A DNA stretch of 64,000 bases from contig CM043956.1 of NCBI GenBank assembly GCA_014529385.2, positions 65,259,620 to 65,323,619 on the forward strand, read 5' to 3'. Every line of letters begins with the position of its first letter. Position 1 is the first letter of the stretch. This document shows positions 34,518 to 46,340 of the stretch, in pieces. The notes beneath the pieces are model-generated. The model saw only the letters and a program-made list of their open reading frames with translations. It had not been told where the DNA came from and ran no database searches. This stretch comes from Adiantum capillus-veneris (lineage: Eukaryota > Streptophyta > Polypodiopsida > Polypodiales > Pteridaceae). The position numbers were made by a program, and so were the translations under genes.

Positions 34518-36180
34518 ATGGAGCGTAAAAAGAAATACCAAGAACTTAAACGGTCGTTACAAGAGGTATGGACTACTGAAGGAGAAAGCGAAGGTAAGGA
34601 GGATTCAAAAAAAGGAAACATGAATGTACCGTCCCACTATAAAAAATTCACCATCCAAAACAGAAAAATCATAATGACACCACCAGTAAGGGAAGGAATA
34701 AACCAGGAATCTTACGCGATGGGCTGGAAAATGCAAAACGAATTGACCTTGCTACGCCAGGCGAAGAGCCTCAGCCTATCTATAGCAACTGATTTAGAGC
34801 CTGAGGAAGAAGAAATGCTAACACAGCTTCTCAAGAAGTATAAAGATGTGTTTGCATGGTCTTACAAAGACCTCAAAGGAGTTGATCCATCGATATGCCA
34901 ACATACAATTTCTTTAAAATCAGATGCCAAACCAAGCAAACACCATCCTTACACATATAATGACACATTCGCTAAACGAATCAAAGAAGAGATTGACAAG
35001 CTGATGGATGCTGAATTCATCTATGAAATCGATCATACAAATTGGGTGTCACCCATTGTCGTTGTCCCCAAAAAGAACGGAAAGCTGTGTATGTGTGTGA
35101 ACCTTGAAAAGGTGAATGCATCCAAAATAAGGGATAATTATCCCTTGCCAATCACAGAACATGTGCTTGAGAGGGTAGCAGGAAAATGGGCCCATTCCTT
35201 TTTAGATGGGTTTTCAGGGTACAACCAATTGGAAATTGCAATAGAGGATCAACAAAAAACAACACTTGCCACCACAGAGTGGGGAATATATGCATATAGA
35301 TTTATGCCTTTTGGCCTAGCCAATGCCCCAGTCACCTTCCAAAGGTTAATGACTCATGCGTTTAAATATTACCTAAGAATATTCTTAGAAATATATATGG
35401 ATGATCTCTGTGTCCACTCTCTTATTCGAGAATAACACATTGACCATTTACAAAAGGTATTTGAGAAGTACAGAACATATCGAATCTATCTCAACCCGGA
35501 AAAGTGCATTTTTATGGTAAGACAAGGCCGCATCTTAGGACATATTGTCTCAAGAAATGGCATAACCACTGACCTAGACAAAATTAGAGTCATAGCACAC
35601 TTGCCTAGGCCTACTAATGCCAAAAAAGTACAATCTTTCATGGGACACTGTGGATATTATTGAAGATTCATATATATATATGCGGTCATTGCACAACCAC
35701 TATATCACTTATTGCTCGGTTTCGACTAGACTGAGGAGTGTGAAACTTCATTCCAAAAGCTTAAGGAAAACCTTATATCAACACCTGTACTGAAAGCACC
35801 AGATTGGTAAAAGATATTCCATGTTCACATTGATGTCTCTACATACGCAATTGGGAGTATTCTGGCTCAACGTGGAGATGGAACAATGTATTTCCCAGTT
35901 TGTTATGCAAGCCGATAGCTAAATAGTGCAGAAAATAACTACACCACCACTGAAAGAGAGGGATTAGGAATGATATATGCTGTAAAGAAATTTCGGCATT
36001 ACTTGCTTGAAAACAAACTTATGTTCCTCACAGATCATCAAGCTCTTTTGTATCTAGTAAATAAACCATGCAATACTGGGAGAATTGTACGCTGGTTTAT
36101 TATATTGCTAGAGTTTGACTTCACAGTGGTAGTAAAAAAAGGTAAAACTCATCTACGAGCAGATCATCTTTCAAGGCTAA
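34518..36180 (+). pseudogene. gypsy reverse transcriptase and RNase H
   Basis: The RT frame (34518-35435) has NWVSPIVVVPKKNGKLCMCV, HSFLDGFSGYNQLEIA, YAYRFMPFGLANAPVTFQRL and the catalytic YMDD (about 35393). A TAA then interrupts. The same protein continues with CIFMVRQGRILGHIVSRNGI and FMGHCGYY-stop, then RNase H: FHVHIDVSTYAIGSILAQRG (first catalytic Asp), TTTEREGLGMIYAVKKFRHYLL and FLTDHQALLYLV, ending KTHLRADHLSRL near 36177. At least four in-frame stops (35434, 35660, 35730, 35917) separate conserved motifs; the catalytic residues themselves are kept. Confidence 0.85.
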
Positions 36181-36389
36181 AAAACGGGGAAGCTCTTGAA
36201 GGAGTAGATGATGACATACCTGATGCTTATCTTTTCAATATTGAAATGATACCCAAATGGTCTCAGGAAATTGTTAGCATTCTTTCCTTTGGAGGTAGAT
36301 TTGATAACAAGGAAGACGGATCCAAACAACAAACATTTCGACAAACAAAAAACTTTCAGTTGATTGTAGGACGATTGTACCATCTAGGC

Positions 36390-36970
36390 TCGGATGAAAT
36401 TGTACGATTATGTATAAATCCAGAGGAATTCGAGTGTTATCTTGAAGAAGCACACATCCAAGACTGCGCATTTCATTGTTCAACAAGGAAAACACACCAA
36501 AGATTGAAACACTTAGGAGTTTATTGGCCAACTATGTATGCGGACACACATGCTTATGCTAACAATTGTATTATATGTAGTGCCAAACGATCGGTGGATC
36601 ACGCGACATTATTTCAGGTAACCATTGCACCTGCATGGAGTCAATATATCATTGATTTCTTAACAGCAAGAAAATTTCCTAAAAACATAACAAAAGCGCG
36701 ACAAAGGGCTATAGAGTTGGAGGTTGGAGACTTTAATTTAATTGAAAGTCAACTCTACAAGCAAGGAAAGGAAAATCAACTTAGAATCTGTGCAAGTGAG
36801 AGTGAATACCTGCTGACTCTAGAACATGCACATGGAGGAATAAGTGGAGTCCATTTTTCAGGTGTGATAAGACGGCAAAAATTTTCTTAACCGCAGGGAT
36901 ATGGTGGCCTACATTGCACATGGATGCTAAGGAATTTGTAAAGCGTTGTGACGCATGTCAGTGCACTAAG
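36390..36970 (+). pseudogene. two successive integrase zinc-binding (HHCC) regions
   Basis: First copy: EEAHIQDCAFHCSTRKTHQ...GVYWPTMYADTHAYANNCIICSAKR (about 36445-36590). A ~70-residue spacer (ARQRAIELEVGDFNLIESQL) follows. Second copy: EHAHGGISGVHFSG...(stop at 36888)...IWWPTLHMDAKEFVKRCDACQC (about 36825-36965). Plant gypsy integrases normally have one; the second here is the one joined to the catalytic core. Confidence 0.65.
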
Positions 36971-37612
36971 GTGTCGATAAAGAGAGATGAGATTCCACTA
37001 CGGCCAATGATGGGAGCACGGGCATTTGCAAAATGGGGAATTGATTTTGTGGGGCCTATTTCACCCCCTGCGTATCGCACCCATATTCAATATATCATTG
37101 TGGCTACGGACTATCTCACAAAATGGGCTGAAGCCAAAGCAACACAAAAAGCAGACGCAAGAAACACTGCACAATTTTTGTATGAGAATGTCTTTGTACG
37201 ATACGGATTACCAATAGAAATTGTTAGTGATAGAGGAACACATTTTCTTAATGAAGTCATTGAATACCTGCTAGAGGAATTCATGGTCATACATAAGAAA
37301 TCTGCTCCATATCACCCTCAAGAAAATGGCCAAGCTGAGGCCACAAATAAAACCCTATGCACTGTTTTGACTAAAATTGTATCAGAATCAAGGGCAGACT
37401 GGGATCAACAATTACACTCAACACTATGGGCATACAGGGTAGCTTACAAAAAATCAATCGAAACCACACCGTACAACATGGTGTTTGGTCTAAATGCTAT
37501 ATTACCCATAGAGTTTTTTATTCCAACTCTACGAGTAGCTAAACGCTTAGAATGGACAGGACATGAACTCTCTTCAAGAATAGATGATCTTGAAAAGCTA
37601 GATGAACTTTGA
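36914..37612 (+). CDS. gypsy integrase catalytic core
   Basis: An open frame of 232 codons with the D,D,E triad visible: WGIDFVGPI, IVSDRGTHF and PQENGQAEATNK, followed by WAYRVAYKKSIETTPY and LPIEFFIPT. It would insert element cDNA into chromosomes. The core is uninterrupted, but the surrounding polyprotein is broken, so it is unlikely to be made as a working enzyme. Confidence 0.8.
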   Translation: MHMDAKEFVKRCDACQCTKVSIKRDEIPLRPMMGARAFAKWGIDFVGPISPPAYRTHIQYIIVATDYLTKWAEAKATQKADARNTAQFLYENVFVRYGLPIEIVSDRGTHFLNEVIEYLLEEFMVIHKKSAPYHPQENGQAEATNKTLCTVLTKIVSESRADWDQQLHSTLWAYRVAYKKSIETTPYNMVFGLNAILPIEFFIPTLRVAKRLEWTGHELSSRIDDLEKLDEL

Positions 37613-38064
37613 CTGAGAGCTGTAGCTTCCATCTATGCTAAGAAGAGAATACAAAAAGAGTCTTTTGACAAGCATGTGCATACGAAAGAGTTCCAAACAG
37701 GTGATTATGTACTTGTTTACACTTTGAAACAACATGCCAAGAAACTTAAAAGCGAGGGATGGGACCCTTTTTGATTAGTGACTTATCACAAAGCGGAGCT
37801 ATCAAACTTGCGACGTTGGAAGGAGAAGAAATACCAAATTGGATTAGTGGTTGTCGGTTAAAAAAGTATCATTTACCACTAACACGGGATATGCTTCAAC
37901 AAATCCATCAAGAAAAACAACGGATGAAGGAGAAACAGAGGGTACGAGAAGAAGCACAAGAAAAAGCAAAAGAACGCATTGCAAAAAGAAGTCTTCTACG
38001 ACAACAACAACAAAGTGGATCACCGTTGCGAATAAATGCTATTCAATTAATGAATTTTAGTTAA
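37613..38064 (+). pseudogene. gypsy integrase C-terminal region
   Basis: After a TGA at 37610 the sequence reads AVASIYAKKRIQKESFDKHV, then in another frame (37759-38064) GPFLISDLSQSGAIKLATLE...WISGCRLKKYHLP and a Lys/Glu/Gln-rich helix (EKQRMKEKQRVREEAQEKAK). The GPF...SGA.KLA pattern is typical of Tat/Athila integrase C-termini. Confidence 0.7.
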
Positions 38065-38066
38065 GA

Positions 38067-38430
38067 CACAGTGGAACCAATAATTGGAGTCAAAGTGGGT
38101 AGCAATCAAGTTGAATCGACGGCATTGCTTGATTCCAGAGCTCAAGAAAATTTGATTTCTTGCAAATTATATAATCAGGTCTAGCTCGAAGAACAACTCC
38201 ATCCTACTCAACAAGCGTTGGAAAGCAGTACATCACATTCATTAAGCACATTGGGCTGGATGATATTGCATGTACAAGTATATCAAAATGTTTATCCCCA
38301 CAAGTTTTATGAGGTTGAGGATGCGTGCACACCACATCCAATGTTGTTGGGACAACCATGGTAGAAAGAGTACAATGTGCAGATAGATTGGATTACGAAT
38401 ACGGTCAGAATTCAACAAGCACAAGAACAC
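38067..38430 (+). pseudogene. second retropepsin-like domain, downstream of integrase
   Basis: The frame reads VKVGSNQVESTALLDSRAQE, with A-L-L-D-S-x-A where retropepsins have D-S-G-A (Gly is Arg here), then NLISCKLYNQ, a TAG, LGWMILHVQVYQ...HKFYEVEDA and PMLLGQPW, the late hydrophobic-Gly motif of retropepsins, a TAG, and YNVQIDWITNTVRI. Both halves of a protease-like fold are therefore recognisable 3' of integrase. The Gly-to-Arg change and two stops make it dead. Confidence 0.6.
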
Positions 38431-39194
38431 CAAGTGGTAGCCTTTGCTCAAACAACCATGAAGAACCAGATACTAGTGCCGCAATCACTTGTGATAAAAA
38501 GCAAAAAAGATGGGTGCCACTTAATCAGCAAAAGACACCTAAAAAGGATAAATAGGATCGCCCACCCCGTTCAATCAAATAAGGGGCTATCACAGGAGAC
38601 ATGGAATAAATCAAGGTCAGCAATAAGCAAACAACAGGTATGGATACGGAAGGATGGAAGTGAACGAGTATACAAACCACAAAGCAATAACAGAAAACAA
38701 ACATCGAACAGGGTCATAAAACAGATATGGATATCGAAAAACATGCTCAATCTCCAACTACATGAGACACGCATTTGGATCCCCAAAGCGATGCTACAGG
38801 AACTCCCTTCAGTACAAGCAAAACCAGCAGCCAGACAAACGACATCGACAAATCGATATGTGCGGATACCGATCAAAAGAACAGCAATAACGACCAAAAA
38901 AGAGGCCATAAACCTACAAAAACCTCCAAAACAAAGCTGCAAATGGCTAGCAAAGGAGAGAAAGATTATGGCCACATTGGACACGACGCTTCTATCACAG
39001 GAAACCACAACGGCCATATCTACAGTAGCCACAAACTAGGCCACCTTCACAAAGAAGACGATCAAACAACGAGCGGCAGAATTACAACTTTTAATTACAA
39101 AGAAAATCTGCCAACCAAACCTATAACAAACAGGAAACCTCACCGTCGAATGCCAATAAGCATCTTGCTTATTCCCTCCTCTCGCAAGCATTAA
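38420..39194 (+). pseudogene. basic ORF with repeated W-x-x-K motifs
   Basis: The frame to 39039 is strongly Lys/Arg/Gln-rich with QVWIRKDG, KQIWISKNMLNLQ, TRIWIPKAMLQE and SCKWLAKER spaced along it, a tandem pattern of unknown function. It overlaps the end of the protease-like domain, and a second frame (38775-39194) overlaps it. Reported as a 3' extension of the pol region. Confidence 0.4.
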
Positions 39195-39299
39195 TTTTCC
39201 CATGCATTGACCGAGTATGCATCAGGTACGGACATGGTACAAGGCCGCGCATTAGCACGATTTTAACCCATGCACTACACATACCCCGAGGCGATACCT

Positions 39300-39336
39300 T
39301 GTCGTCCGGGAGGACTTCGATTAGGAGGGGGGAGGC
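39300..39336 (+). other. internal polypurine-tract-like module
   Basis: GTCC-GGGA-GGAC (39304-39315) followed by TTAGGAGGGGGGAGG resembles the hairpin plus polypurine tract before the 3' LTR at 50069-50104. No LTR start (TG) is found right after it. It may mark the 3' end of the original gypsy body. Confidence 0.4.
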
Positions 39337-40900
39337 ATTCTCAATGCGAACCCGATGACAGTAAAAAGCAGCAAAAAGGGTATGTTTTGACTATTTTTGA
39401 GGGATTTACGTTTGATTGTGAGATTTTCTGGACTAACCAAAGTACATATGCCCTTATACAACATTAATCTACAGATATAGGAGGCCAAATGCCAAATTCG
39501 GGCCGATAAGTGTGTGTATATATGTAAAAATAGCCATTTCTTGGGCAAAATATTGGTTAACGGAGAAATCTAGCCATAAAAATTACATGTGAGTGTACAT
39601 AATGTGTCGGGGTGAAGTTTTGACTATTTTGACTTTTTGGGGTTTTTTTGGGTTGATTTTGCTATTTTCCTTTTAATTTTACTAGTTATAGATAGAAAAA
39701 CTTCAAAAATACAAAAAGCAAGTGAAATGCGATCGTAATGAAAAACAAAAAAGATGGGGATGATCAGTGACTAGAAGACAACCCAGGGTGCAGTGGGGGT
39801 GCAATTATGAGAATGAAGCGGGAGGCGTGTGGTGGCCAGATTTTGACCGAATCGTCAAAATTCTCAAAAACTGGGCAAAAGGAGTCCAAATGGAGAACTT
39901 TTCAAGTCTAAACCGCGTTTCACAAAAAGTTAAGATCACATGTCAAATTTCATGAAAAATGGTTCTGAGACCCCCATTATAAGATTTTTTCACTCTACTT
40001 AGAGCTCATTTCTACTATTCACTTGTAAGAGAGAGCTCTAGCCACCTAGAGTGCACAGGACTTCCAGCAGCCGATATGCCACGCACAGTCATCCAACGAC
40101 TACCAGATATGAGAGGTAGACTCAGCACCTTATGCTCTTCATGTATATGTGATTTTTTGTCGCCAAAACTAGCATAGAACTCCAATGGGGTTTGCAGGGT
40201 AGAGACATGTGAGCATAGGTAACCACCTAAAGGCTAACCCAATACCAACAAGACTTCATAGGGGGTTTACCCTAGCCAGGGAGACCAAACTTGGATGCCC
40301 AAAGGAGGCAAGAAAGCAACGGAAAAAACCCTAACTTCTCGAGCCCTGCAAGAAGCCACAAAGAGGAAATCCGGAAAAAGTAACCCGAATCATACCAAAA
40401 CTCATGGGTAGGAGCTTCTCGACGAGCTCTACAAGGCTACATGAACCACATGGCCAAAAGGTGACCCAAAGTAGGCCTAAGCTTCAGAAACGGCATCGGA
40501 AACGCAAAGCGTCACTTGGCTCTCACAGCCAAGCGAGACGTCCGTTTGCCACCAAACTTTGCGAGCGGCTTACCAAGGCCTTCAACAACCAAATCCTATG
40601 GTGGTAGACCACTGCAAATCATTGGGGGCATGCAAATGCAATCATGGATGCTTCCAGATCGACAAATCACCAAACGAAGCTCAAGTGAAGCCAAAACCAA
40701 CAAGAATCACATGGCAAGGTTCCCCAAGGGATAATGAAGCTATGTTGGTCATCATCAAGAAATTTCATCGCAGAAAAGCGCTCCAAGAGTCAGAAATCAC
40801 CTCTGAGGCTCCGAAAGCCAAGAAGGGATTTTCTTAAAATGAAATAAAGCACAAAGGGACTTAGGGAGGTCATATGCACATGTTATTAGGACTGGTTACA
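39337..40900. other. non-coding interior
   Basis: AT-rich sequence, short frames only, and TATAAGATTTTTTCACTC near 39980. Nothing recognised. Confidence 0.4.
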
Positions 40901-41520
40901 AAAAAATGCACAGGAGACATCCTACACGTAGGATGTCTCAAGGCCATGTTTGGGCACCCAACTCATCATTCAGCCATACACACAGCCTCTACATGTCATT
41001 TACATCTTATCCCTCAAGTTTCACCCCATTTGGACAAAAGTTGACCTCTTATGCATCAAATAACACAAAGTCAGAGTATAGAGGCAAGAATTGGTCACAG
41101 ACCTATAAAAAATGATCCAAATCAAGTGAAACTTGAACCACACACTCTTCCCACCATGTCAAAGCTAACTGTGAGGTCATATCTATAAACTCACAAAAAA
41201 AGACATACTACGCGTAGTATGTCTCCAAGCTTGGAATGGACTCCAGAGGGATTTTTTGATCTTCAAACATATTTATCACATGCATACAAGCCCACCCACC
41301 AAGTTTCTAGCCAAACAAATCACTTTTTGGCCTTGTAGCTCCATAGATAGACTTTTCAGATTCCCGAACACCAGAAATGGTCCTCCTACACTCAAAACTT
41401 GTCCAAATGCAAATCTAAGACCATGGTGATGATCCACAGGCTATGCACGATCATACTGACAAGTTTCATGAAATTCTGAGCAAAAAGACATCCTATACGT
41501 GAGGATATCGGCACTCCCAA
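40900..41520 (+). repeat. second array of ~285-bp-spaced palindromes
   Basis: Palindromes at 40915-40938 (one mismatch), 41201-41224 (perfect, but with paired changes: AGACATACTACG half-site) and 41486-41509 (decayed) lie 286 and 285 bases apart, the same period as in the leader. Confidence 0.8.
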
Positions 41521-41639
41521 AGTATTGATTTGTGGCTGTCTACACATCGAAGGACGGCTCGTAGTTCTTGGAGGCGTGTCACTTACGACACGGGCGCATC
41601 TACACACAGACTATAGGCGACATCCACTAGTTCATCAGG

Positions 41640-42321
41640 TAGCTTGTGTTTGCTGCTTGATATTCCAGATTTCATCCTGACATTGCAGGTACTTCCACAT
41701 GGGATGTATTGTCAGAGATGATGTATGTCTGTTGAGGGTTTGTTGGCTGTAAGTCACGTAGCAAACAACCTCCATAGCGGTTAGAGCATATAGTGGGAAA
41801 TTTATGGATGTATGACTTTGTGGGAAGTCTATGGATTGTCAGATTACTGTAGCCTTTGTTGAGGGTCGAGTGAGGTTTTATTGAGCTGGGGGATTCTCGA
41901 ATTTTGAGATCCTTTCGGTGATACAGGTCTTGGAGCGATCCCTCAAGCACCCGTAGATAGGAAGCTAGGCTGTATTGATTGTAAGTTAGACAGTTGGGAT
42001 TGCATCTTTGCTTTACTGCCATTGAGGCATTGTCGTAGTCTATGCTTACAGGATAGTGACAGGACAGTGAGAGACAGTACAGGTGGAGGACAGGTTTACC
42101 CACAACTTACAGTGTTAGAAAGACAATGGTTTTTTGAGCTGTTTTTTGGTCTGTTTTTTAGTACACCAGAGCCATTTTACAAAGGAGACTCTGCCGAAAT
42201 CTATACAGAAACTGGAGCTTTCTTGGTTCATTTGACAGGTTGATATTGGTTCAGAGGTCAGTTTACAGGGGAAACTCTACTGAATTTTTCCCAGGAAAGT
42301 AAACTACTGTGAAGCGTAGCT
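41640..42321 (+). other. leader-like segment upstream of the copia gag
   Basis: 41868-41935 matches 56990-57055 of another gypsy copy (GAGGTTTTATTGAGC, GGGGATTCTC, TGAGATCCTTTC, GTGATACAGGT). ACAGG recurs five times at 42048-42096. GGGAAACTCTACTGAATTTT near 42268 resembles 57185-57205. No copia LTR or tRNA-Met primer site is present here. Confidence 0.55.
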
Positions 42322-43104
42322 ATGGCTGGATCACAGGACACTGCTCTTTACAATATCAAGAAGCTAGATGGAACCAATTTCCCATTGTGGAAGAAGCTGA
42401 TTTGGCATGTGTTGGTACAAAAGAAGAAGATAAAACCTATAAAGCTCAAGGGGATAAAACCAGAAGATATGGACGAAGATGAATGGAGCGAAATGGATGA
42501 ATTGGCACTTTCTACCATTATGCTGACTTTGGCAGAAAGTGTTTACTTCAATGTAGCAGACGAGATGTCGGCTTATGAAGCATGGACAAAGCTGAGTGAT
42601 CTTTATGAGAAGCAGAGTGCAGCTTCACAGGTATACTGGCTTAAGAATCTTGTTGACTTGAAGATGAAAGAAGGGACACCTATGTCCAATCATCTGAATG
42701 AATTCAACACCATCTACAATCAGTTGTCAGCTCAAGGTGTCAAGTTTGATGAACCTGTTAGAGCTATGTTCGTGTTGATCACATTGCCGAAAAGTTGCGA
42801 CACTTTTTGCACAGCTTTGATTAATTCTACACCTCCAGATGGTTTGACCATAGCAGGCGTAGAAGGCAGACTGCTTACTGAAGAAACCAATAGAAAGACA
42901 ATGGACAAAGGCAAAGGAACAACCTTAGTTGTCAGGGGAAGGACCAAAGGAAAGTACAAAGGTGGAAAGAGGAATCAGTCTCGTAGCAAGTCCCGGAGTG
43001 CTAAAGGCAAGAGTGACATAGAATGCTACCATTGTGGCAAGAATGGGTCACATGAAAAGAGACTGCAGACAATGGAAAGAAGAAAAAGGCAAAGAGAAAG
43101 CTGA
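42322..43104 (+). pseudogene. Ty1/copia gag
   Basis: 260-codon frame: MAGSQDTALYNIKKLDGTNF, W.KLSDLYEKQSA, LVDLKMKEGTPMSNHLNEFN, then a basic tail and a zinc knuckle beginning CYHCGKNG. A frameshift inside the knuckle moves the rest (GHMKRDC) into the frame that continues into protease (43034-43786). Otherwise well preserved. Confidence 0.85.
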
Positions 43105-43786
43105 AGATAATGGTGAGAAGAACAAGTCCTCGGTGAAGATTCAAGAAATCAATGTGACAAACACAGTTGTAGAGGATGACAGTCTAGTGTCAGGAGACAT
43201 CTACTTCTTGAAGAATACAATGGACTCAGCTCTTCTTACAACATCTGATGGAAATCCACTGAGTGACTGGATTATAGACTCAGGGGCATCACTTCATGTG
43301 TCTCCAAACAAGGAGTGGTTTAACTCTTATGTGACCACTAAAGATCATGTTTGGCTAGGCAATGGACAGACATGTGAGATCTTAGGTGTTGGAGATGTTC
43401 AATTGAAGTTTCAGAATGGCTCTTCTTTCACGCTGAAAAATGTGAGACATGTTCCCGCAATTACAAAGAGCTTGATCAGCACAGGTTTACTTGATGATGT
43501 TGGCTACGTCACCACTTTTGGACAGAACATGTGGAATATATCCAAGGGTTCTATGACAGTAGCACATGGAGTAAAGTCTGGAGGACTTTACATGATTTAT
43601 GTATCAAATGTCTCTAAAAATGTAATCAATGTCACCGAACAGCCGAACGTTTCTTTGTGGCATAGCCGGTTAGGACATATGTCCAAGAAGGGAATGGAAA
43701 TCTTGTCTTGTTCTGGTTATTTTCCTAGATTTTTATTTAATAATTTTGAATTCTGTGAACATTGTCTGTATGGTAAGCAAACATGA
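43034..43786 (+). pseudogene. copia protease and pre-integrase zinc region
   Basis: WIIDSGASLHVSPNKEWF contains the D-S-G-A active site (about 43268-43310). LRHVPAITKSLISTG-type text follows, then LWHSRLGHMSKKGMEIL...CEHCLYGKQ, the H..H..C..C pre-integrase domain, ending at a TGA at 43784. Confidence 0.85.
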
Positions 43787-43825
43787 CAGCCACATAAGCA
43801 TAGAAGCAGTAGAAGAGATACACAG

Positions 43826-44598
43826 TTGGCACTTGTTCATAGTGATTTGTGTGGACCTATGCCTAGCCTATCTCTAGGGGAAGCTTCTTACTTTGTGACA
43901 TTTATAGATGATTACTCGCGGAAAGTATGGGTTTACTTTCTCAACCACAAGGATGAAGCGTTTAGTGTTTTCAAAACGTTTGTGACACTTGTGGAGAATC
44001 AGAGTGGCAAGAAGCTTAAATGCTTACACATTGATGTTTCAAAGGCCTTTCAAGACTTTTGTGAGCTTACAATCCTCCTCAAAATGGTGTTGCTAAGAGG
44101 ATGAATAGAACCATACAAGAGAAGGTCAGAAGTATGTTGTCTAATGCACAACTGCCAAATGGGTTTTGGGTTGAAGCTGTATCAACATCTCTTCATCTTA
44201 TAAATAGATCTCCCAGCAAAGTTTTGCAGAAGGATTTGGTGGCAGAGATAGTATGGTCAGGCAAGGTGCCCTCATACAAGAATCTCAGAGTCTTTGGTTG
44301 TGAGGCATATACTCACGTTCCAAAGGAATTTAGGAAAAAACTTGAGACAAAGAGTAGAAAGTGCATCTTTCTAGGCTATGGCAATTCTGATGAGATGGGG
44401 TACACACTTTGGGATCCCGAATCCAGAAAGGTTATCCGCAGCAAAAATGATGTTCACTTTAATGAATCCAAATATCATTCTAAACCAGAGAGGGTTGAGG
44501 AGATTAGAAGAGTTGTCTTCCAAGAAGATGGACCTGCACTTGCAAGACAAAATGTCATGGCTCAACAGGAGCAAGGACAGGATAGAGTGGAACCATAG
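43826..44598 (+). pseudogene. copia integrase, defective
   Basis: HSDLCGPMPSLSLGEASYFV and FIDDYSRKVWVYFL carry the first Asp. The region of the second Asp, normally in a D-N-G-G-E-F context, is replaced by LHIDVSKAFQDFCE. Near 44085 the frame shifts into PPQNGVAKRMNRTIQEKVRS, where the catalytic Glu (usually NGVAER) is Lys. LRVFGCEAYTHVPKEFRKKL and KCIFLGYGNSDEMGYTLWDP complete the C-terminal part. At least one, probably two, catalytic residues are lost. Confidence 0.8.
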
Positions 44599-44601
44599 GT
44601 T

Positions 44602-46260
44602 GTGGCTGAGCCTCAGCCACCTATTTTGCATAAATCTAGACGTATCACGCGACCTTCTGATCGGTTTGTTCCATCTATGAACTATGTCATGTTGACTGAT
44701 TGCAATGAGCCTTCATGTTACAAGGAAGCAGTGCAAATGAAGGACTCCGGGAATTGGCAATTGGCCATGCAGTCAGACATGACAACTATGCATAAAAACC
44801 AGACATGAAAGCTAGTTAAATTACCACAGGGCAAAAACTCTCTACCTTGTAAATGGGTTTACAGGTATAAGATCACCGCTCATGATTGTCAGCCAAAGTA
44901 CAAAGCAAGGCTTGTTGCCAAGGGCTTTAATCAAGAACAAGGCATTGACTTTGATGAAGTCTTCTCTCCGGTGGTCAAGATGACTACATTGATATGCTTT
45001 CTTGCATTGGTTGCCATATTAGATTTGGTGTTGCACCAAATGGATGTCAAGACAACGTTCTTGCATGGTGATTTAGATGTGGAAATTTACATGCAGCAGA
45101 CAGAAGGGTTTGTTGAGAAAGGCAAGGAAGATTTGGTATGCCAGTTGTTAAAGAGTCTTTATGTCTTAAAAGAATCACCGAGGGCATGGTACAATAAATT
45201 CCACAAGTTTATGCTTTCTCAAGGCTACAAACATAGTGAGTTCGATCACTGTCTATATACAAAGAAGGCTAAGGATGGAAATTGGTTGATCCTTATTTTG
45301 TATGTGGATGACATGTTGATTGCTGGCAAGCACTTGGAAGAAATTTCATCTTTGAAGTCAAAGATGGCAAAATCGTTTGACATGAAAGACATGGGTGAGG
45401 CAAATCATATACTTGGTATGCGCATTGAGAAAGACAGATCAAAGAAGTTGATTTGGTTATCTCAAACAGAGTACATTGACAAGGTTTTGCAACGTTTCAA
45501 CATGGAGAAGGGAAAGGCATTGAATGTTCCATTTCCACCATATGTGAAACTTAGCAAACAAGATTGTCCTGTGTCTGAGGAAGAACAGGCTGAAATGGAT
45601 AAGATTCCATATGTGTCTCCAGTGGGTAGTTTGATGTATGCAATGATTGCTACTCGCCCAGACATTGCATTTGCAGTGGGATTAGTAAGTCGATACATGT
45701 CAAACCCAGGCATGAAACATTGGGAGGCAGTGAAAGGAATATTGAGATACCTGAAAGCTACAAAGAGTATGCGTATATGCTATGGGAGTTAGGAGCTAAG
45801 TGTAAAGGGTTTTACAGACTCAGATTATGCAGGTGACTTAGACAACTGAAGGTCTATGTGAGGGTATGTCTTTACATTGGCTAGTGGAGCAGTATCATGG
45901 CGTTCTAGATTACAAGATTGTGTTACTCAGTCTACTACAGAGGCTGAATATGTTGCAGCATCAGAGGCATGCAAAGAATCAATTTGGCTTAATCGATTAG
46001 TAACAGATTTGGGAATCAAAGAAGAGATGCCTGTGCTATATTGTGATAGTCAGAGTGCTATACAATTGGCTCGCAATCCAGTTTATCACTCAAAGACAAA
46101 GCATGTATATGTGAAGTATCATTTCATCAGGGAAATGCTCGAGGATAAGCAAATTCAGCTTGTCAAAGTTCACACCACAGAAAATACTGCTGATCTACTT
46201 ACAAAAGGACTTCCCTCAGAGAGCTTTGCGCATTTTCGCAAGCAGTTAGGTGTAGGGTAG
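44602..46260 (+). pseudogene. copia reverse transcriptase and RNase H
   Basis: 44602-44808 is the N-terminal part (a TGA at 44806 replaces a Trp-like position), then KWVYRYKITA, KARLVAKGFNQEQGIDFDEV, HQMDVKTTFLHGDL and LYVDDMLIAG (catalytic YVDD near 45300), YVSPVGSLMYAMIATRPDIA to a TAG at 45790. RNase H: GFTDSDYAGD, two stops, then STTEAEYVAASEACKE, LYCDSQSAIQLARNPVYHSK and a normal C-terminus at 46260. RT itself (44971-45792) is open over 273 codons. Confidence 0.85.
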
Positions 46261-46340
46261 TACATCACTTCTCTACATCTCTTGTATATTAGCTTGTATA
46301 GTAGCTTCTCTCACACTTAAAGTACCACATTGGACTTTAA

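Noticed and set aside
38571-39032. A 153-codon minus-strand Cys/Leu-rich frame
   Set aside because: It is the antisense of the basic W-x-x-K ORF and its hydrophobicity follows from that composition.
39337-40170. An LTR following the internal polypurine-like tract
   Set aside because: No TG start directly after the tract and no matching second copy, so it is not called.
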